Shown piece by piece: positions 7,045 to 8,682 of a DNA stretch of 8,682 nt. Both the position numbers and the translations under genes were made by a program. Numbering within the stretch: the first letter of the stretch is position 1; each line of letters begins with the position of its first letter. The notes beneath the pieces were generated by a model, which saw only the letters and a program-made list of their open reading frames with translations, was not told the origin of the DNA and made no database searches. Where the stretch lies: contig CANDJX010000069.1 in assembly GCA_947385185.1 (NCBI GenBank), positions 1 to 8,682 on the forward strand. The letters are read 5' to 3'. The stretch comes from an uncultured Clostridia bacterium. GTDB lineage: Bacteria > Bacillota > Clostridia > Christensenellales > Pumilibacteraceae.

Positions 7045-7055
7045 ACGCGCAACAT

Positions 7056-7091
7056 AAAAAGGCAAAGCCCGAAAAACGGCTTTGCCTTTTT
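7056..7091. terminator. Bidirectional intrinsic terminator between convergent genes
   Basis: AAAAAGGCAAAGCC (7056-7069) and GGCTTTGCCTTTTT (7078-7091) form a perfect 14-bp stem around an 8-nt loop, with T runs on both strands. It begins 12 bp after the dipeptidase stop and ends 10 bp before the TetR stop codon, so it serves both genes. Confidence 0.93.
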
Positions 7092-7101
7092 ATTTCATAC
7101 C

Positions 7102-7683
7102 TTACTCCACGCGCGTCTCAGCCGACGGCGAAATCACCGAGCTTAATATTGCGATAAGTTTTTCGATCATATCTTCTTTCGATACCGTCCGACGGCGGTC
7201 GAACCACCACGAAAACGATTCTTCCAATGCGCCCGCGCAAAACGCCGCGATCAATTCCGGCTCGGCTGCAACGGAAACGCGTAATCCGTTGCCCCTGCGA
7301 AGGCGCGACGCAATGTCTTTTTTCAAACGCTTTCCCGCAAGTCCGAGTATAGGCTGCAACGCGTTGTCATTTACGAGAGTCATAAGAAAATCCGCATTCT
7401 TTTCCAAAAAATCCAAAGCGTTGCGAATATAATAAGTAAAATACGAAATTATATCTTTTTCGTCGTCCGAACGGATACCGCGCACGTATCTTACGCTTTC
7501 GAAATGCATCATCGATCCGAAAAAGTCATACTTGTCCGAAAAATGATTGTAAAACGTCGCCGTTCTTATCCTGGCTTTGGCGCATAATTCTTTTACGGCG
7601 ATCTTATCGAACGGCTTTTCGCGCATCAGACCGCAAAAAGCTTCCCAAAGAGAAATATAGGTTTTTTCCACGCGAAGATCCAT
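7102..7683 (-). CDS. TetR/AcrR-family transcriptional regulator
   Basis: The 193-aa protein has the TetR N-terminal DNA-binding domain: helix 1 (about 5-21), then FDKIAVKELCAKARIRTATFYNHF (about 25-48, written here as the helix-turn-helix region) with the diagnostic TFYNHFSDKYDF. The rest is an alpha-helical ligand-binding and dimerisation domain of the usual length; it includes an aromatic SFSWWF patch near 160-165 that could line a hydrophobic pocket. Such proteins normally repress their own and neighbouring genes until a small molecule binds. The ATG is supported by AAAGGAA 5 nt upstream. The gene is divergent from a small membrane protein and convergent with the dipeptidase. Inverted repeats overlap its own promoter, which fits autorepression. 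The inducer and regulon cannot be told from sequence. Confidence 0.93.
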   Translation of the reverse strand: MDLRVEKTYISLWEAFCGLMREKPFDKIAVKELCAKARIRTATFYNHFSDKYDFFGSMMHFESVRYVRGIRSDDEKDIISYFTYYIRNALDFLEKNADFLMTLVNDNALQPILGLAGKRLKKDIASRLRRGNGLRVSVAAEPELIAAFCAGALEESFSWWFDRRRTVSKEDMIEKLIAILSSVISPSAETRVE

Positions 7684-7718
7684 CGTCGTTCCTTTGCCGA
7701 AGCGCGCTTCCGGCGTTC

Positions 7719-7746
7719 ATACTTTACGCAAGTATAACATTATACT
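7719..7746. promoter_or_regulatory. Overlapping inverted repeats, candidate TetR operator
   Basis: AGTATAA-CA-TTATACT (7731-7746) is a perfect 7-bp inverted repeat. The same AAGTAT half also pairs with ATACTT on its other side (7719-7724 and 7730-7735, 5-bp spacer), so three half-sites are chained. The array covers the -10 box and start region of the TetR promoter. A related AGTATA occurs at 7874-7879, overlapping the likely -10 of the divergent membrane-protein gene, hinting that one regulator might control both. Assignment to this TetR protein is inference. Confidence 0.6.
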
Positions 7747-7760
7747 CCCGGCGTTGTCAA
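7731..7760 (-). promoter_or_regulatory. Promoter of the TetR-family gene
   Basis: On the minus strand a perfect TTGACA (7760-7755) is followed after 18 bp by TATACT (7736-7731). The predicted start is near 7724, leaving a leader of about 40 nt. The region between and over the two boxes is occupied by inverted repeats, the expected position for a repressor site. Confidence 0.65.
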
Positions 7761-7804
7761 ACGATACGAATAAAAATAAGACTTAACGATACAAATAATA
7801 ATAA
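7760..7804. repeat. 20-bp imperfect direct repeat in the divergent spacer
   Basis: AACGATACGAATAAAAATAA (7760-7779) and AACGATACAAATAATAATAA (7785-7804) agree at 18 of 20 positions with a 25-bp period. The copies lie just upstream of the TetR -35 box and end against the 18-bp palindrome. They may be a tandem protein-binding site; 25 bp is not a whole number of helical turns (about 2.4). Confidence 0.6.
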
Positions 7805-7822
7805 ATGTCAAATATTTGACAT
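7805..7822. promoter_or_regulatory. Perfect 18-bp palindrome, candidate operator
   Basis: ATGTCAAATATTTGACAT is a perfect palindrome in the middle of the TetR/membrane-protein spacer. Its length and symmetry suit a dimeric helix-turn-helix regulator. It sits about 27 bp upstream of the likely -35 of the membrane-protein gene, a position more usual for an activator or for cooperative binding than for simple promoter blocking. It also contains TTGACA on both strands, but no acceptable -10 box lies at the right distance on either side. Confidence 0.6.
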
Positions 7823-7849
7823 ATCGCACAATACGTTACGGTATTTTTC

Positions 7850-7878
7850 TTTACATTGCCGTTGGTTTTTGTTAGTAT
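7850..7878 (+). promoter_or_regulatory. Likely promoter of the small membrane protein
   Basis: TTTACA (7850-7855, 5 of 6 consensus) and TAGTAT (7873-7878, 4 of 6) are 17 bp apart. The expected start near 7885 gives a leader of about 44 nt that includes the strong AAGGAGG. Confidence 0.55.
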
Positions 7879-7910
7879 AGCGTTAAGAGTTGCGAAACAG
7901 CTCAATTTTC

Positions 7911-7931
7911 AAAGGAGGTCGTAGGTATATG
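7911..7931 (+). promoter_or_regulatory. Strong ribosome binding site fixing the start of the membrane protein
   Basis: AAAGGAGGT (7911-7919) lies 9 nt before the ATG at 7929, near the upper end of usual spacing. It decides between 7929 and the upstream in-frame ATG at 7890, which has no comparable site. Confidence 0.8.
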
Positions 7932-8222
7932 TCTGATAAAAATAACGGTAATTTTGCTTTACTGGCATGTTTTATTGCGCTCGGCGCTTCTGCTATAATC
8001 GCGCTTATTACTTATCTGCTTCCCCTCGCAGGCGTCGACGTTGCGGGCAGCGTGCTCAACGTTCTGCAAATAATATTACAGATAGCTATGTTCGTCGGCA
8101 TAGTATTCGGCGCGTTCGCGTTTGCAAGCAGGCGCGGACTTGTCACGAAAATACTGCTTTTCGCTTTCATAGCAATATTTGCAGTTGCAATCGTACTCGG
8201 CATAATCAACGTCGCTCGCTGA
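7929..8222 (+). CDS. Small three-helix membrane protein, function unknown
   Basis: The 97-aa protein has a short polar N-terminus (MSDKNNGN) and three hydrophobic segments at about 9-31, 39-66 and 74-95. A basic SRRG loop lies between segments 2 and 3 (67-70). There are no recognisable catalytic motifs. By the positive-inside rule the SRRG loop should face the cytoplasm, which would place the N-terminus outside. The start at 7929 is chosen because AAGGAGG ends 10 nt upstream; an in-frame ATG at 7890 lies upstream of that ribosome binding site, so starting there is unlikely. The gene is divergent from the TetR regulator, and small membrane proteins in that position are often targets of the regulator, for example as exporter subunits or envelope-stress proteins; this is inference. 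No terminator follows directly; the first good one is about 165 nt downstream. Confidence 0.85.
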   Translation: MSDKNNGNFALLACFIALGASAIIALITYLLPLAGVDVAGSVLNVLQIILQIAMFVGIVFGAFAFASRRGLVTKILLFAFIAIFAVAIVLGIINVAR

Positions 8223-8299
8223 TTAGCGTACGCCGATCCGACCGCCCGGCACGCAGCCGAAAACGATCGCAAGCAAAAAACAGAGTCTCGGAAAGTGTG

Positions 8300-8382
8300 T
8301 TTGTCATGGCGAATTGTTCATGAATGATGTTTGTCATGGCGAGTTGTTCATGTATGATATTTGTCATGGCGAATTGTTCCTG
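8300..8382. repeat. 30-bp tandem repeat, about 2.7 copies
   Basis: The unit starts TTTGTCATGGCGAATTGTTC and continues TGAATGATG-like. Copies are at 8300-8329, 8330-8359 and 8360-8382, the last one losing identity after TTCCTG. The first 20 bases are nearly invariant (one A/G change in copy 2). The GTCATGGCGA core resembles the GTCATTGCGA start of the dispersed repeats further on, suggesting a common origin. It is not a CRISPR array, since the units abut without spacers. It would fall in the 3' untranslated region of the membrane-protein transcript. Confidence 0.85.
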
Positions 8383-8386
8383 TGGT

Positions 8387-8438
8387 AAAAACAGTAACCC
8401 GCTGACTTCGTAACGAAGCATAGCGGGCTACTGTTTTT
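8387..8438. terminator. Long bidirectional terminator-like hairpin
   Basis: AAAAACAGTAACCCGCT (8387-8403) pairs with AGCGGGCTACTGTTTTT (8422-8438) over 17 positions with one mismatch, and an inner CTTCG-TAA-CGAAG stem (8406-8418) extends it. T runs flank the stem on both strands. It is the first good termination signal after the membrane-protein gene and could also stop transcription coming from the right. Confidence 0.8.
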
Positions 8439-8487
8439 AATTTGCGTTTGTTGTTCGTTATTGTAAGGCATTTATGATTTCATTAGT

Positions 8488-8578
8488 CGTCATTGCGAGG
8501 CTACTGCCGAAGCAATCCAGGCTATTTCTTATTCATTCTCTCCTGGATTGCTTTGTCGCTTCGCTCCGCGCAATGACG
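8488..8578. repeat. Compound palindromic repeat, complete copy
   Basis: This 91-bp element has outer arms CGTCATTGCG (8488-8497) and CGCAATGACG (8569-8578) and inner arms GCAATCCAGG (8512-8521) and CCTGGATTGC (8542-8551). The segments between the arms differ: AGGCTACTGCCGAA on the left, and a CGCTTCGCTC-containing segment on the right. It belongs to the common GTCATTGCGAG...GCAATCC type of dispersed palindromic repeat, seen in many bacterial genomes and probably a non-autonomous REP/MITE-like element. No transposase is present in the window. Confidence 0.8.
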
Positions 8579-8596
8579 TTAAGGGTGTCTTTTTCT

Positions 8597-8627
8597 CGTC
8601 ATTGCGAGGCTACTGCCGAAGCAATCC
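8597..8627. repeat. Dispersed palindromic repeat, left arm only
   Basis: These 31 bases are identical to the left half of the complete element (8488-8518). It is followed by GGGGGTGTT and then another copy 40 bp on, with no complementary right arm between, so it looks like a partial or tandemly duplicated unit. Confidence 0.8.
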
Positions 8628-8636
8628 GGGGGTGTT

Positions 8637-8682
8637 CGTCATTGCGAGGCTACTGCCGAAGCAATCCGGGCTATTTCTTATT
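8637..8682. repeat. Dispersed palindromic repeat, cut by window end
   Basis: A third copy of the 31-base left arm (8637-8667) is followed by GGGCTATTTCTTATT, matching the complete copy (8488-8533) over its whole visible length except for one A/G change. The right arm would lie beyond the window. Confidence 0.75.

Larger units (their letters stand above)
8223..8682. other. Gene-free repeat region
   Basis: I see no credible gene in these 460 bases. They hold the tandem repeat, the long hairpin and three dispersed repeat copies described separately. Stretches 8223-8299 and 8439-8487 show no recognisable structure beyond an 8-bp palindrome GCGTACGC at 8226-8233. Confidence 0.75.

Noticed and set aside
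7806..7821. Divergent -35 boxes inside the 18-bp palindrome
   Set aside because: TTGACA occurs on both strands, but no acceptable -10 hexamer is found 15-19 bp away in either direction.
8300..8382. CRISPR array
   Set aside because: The repeats are directly adjacent with no spacers, and no cas genes are present.
8206..8421. Minus-strand 71-codon open frame across the tandem repeat
   Set aside because: It owes its openness to the 30-bp period, starts inside the terminator hairpin, lacks a ribosome binding site, and runs into the end of the membrane-protein gene.

Overview
The window looks like a piece of a Bacillota (low-GC Gram-positive lineage) chromosome, most likely an uncultured gut Clostridia-type organism. 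The clues are near-consensus sigma-A promoters with 17-bp spacers, AGGAGG-type ribosome binding sites, a PepV-like M20 dipeptidase, a DUF1273/YpsA-type SLOG protein and fused ATPase-permease exporters with no periplasmic adaptor or TolC partner in view. This placement is inferred from gene content; no rRNA or marker gene is present.

Left part (1-4455): a two-gene operon on the minus strand encodes two full MacB-like half-transporters (723 and 703 aa). Each has an N-terminal ABC ATPase, one membrane helix, a large extracytoplasmic domain and three C-terminal FtsX-type helices. A promoter reads into the 723-aa gene, and the second gene follows after a 3-nt gap with its ribosome binding site inside the end of the first. 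The two ATPase domains are almost identical in DNA over long stretches while the membrane and extracellular parts have diverged. They probably act as a heterodimeric exporter or mechanotransmitter of unknown substrate.

Middle (4475-5658): also on the minus strand, a SLOG-fold protein (DUF1273) is followed by a twin zinc-ribbon protein with a very acidic tail, ending in a strong intrinsic terminator. Divergent from these, on the plus strand, is an M20 dipeptidase (5659-7044). The 89-bp divergent spacer carries two back-to-back near-consensus promoters. Each predicted transcription start falls on or next to the best start codon, so both genes may be leaderless.

Right part (7056-8682): a bidirectional terminator separates the dipeptidase from a convergent TetR-family regulator. 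Divergent from the regulator is a 97-aa three-helix membrane protein of unknown function. Their 245-bp spacer holds several inverted and direct repeats that look like operators. Downstream lies a gene-free region with a 30-bp tandem repeat, a long terminator-like hairpin and three copies of a dispersed 'GTCATTGCGAG...GCAATCC' palindromic repeat, the last running off the window.

No mobile-element transposase, CRISPR array, tRNA or rRNA is visible. Nothing amounts to a clearly new biological system. The most interesting items are the paired leaderless promoters, the homogenised ATPase domains, the layered operators around the TetR/small membrane protein pair, and the SLOG plus twin zinc-ribbon pairing.
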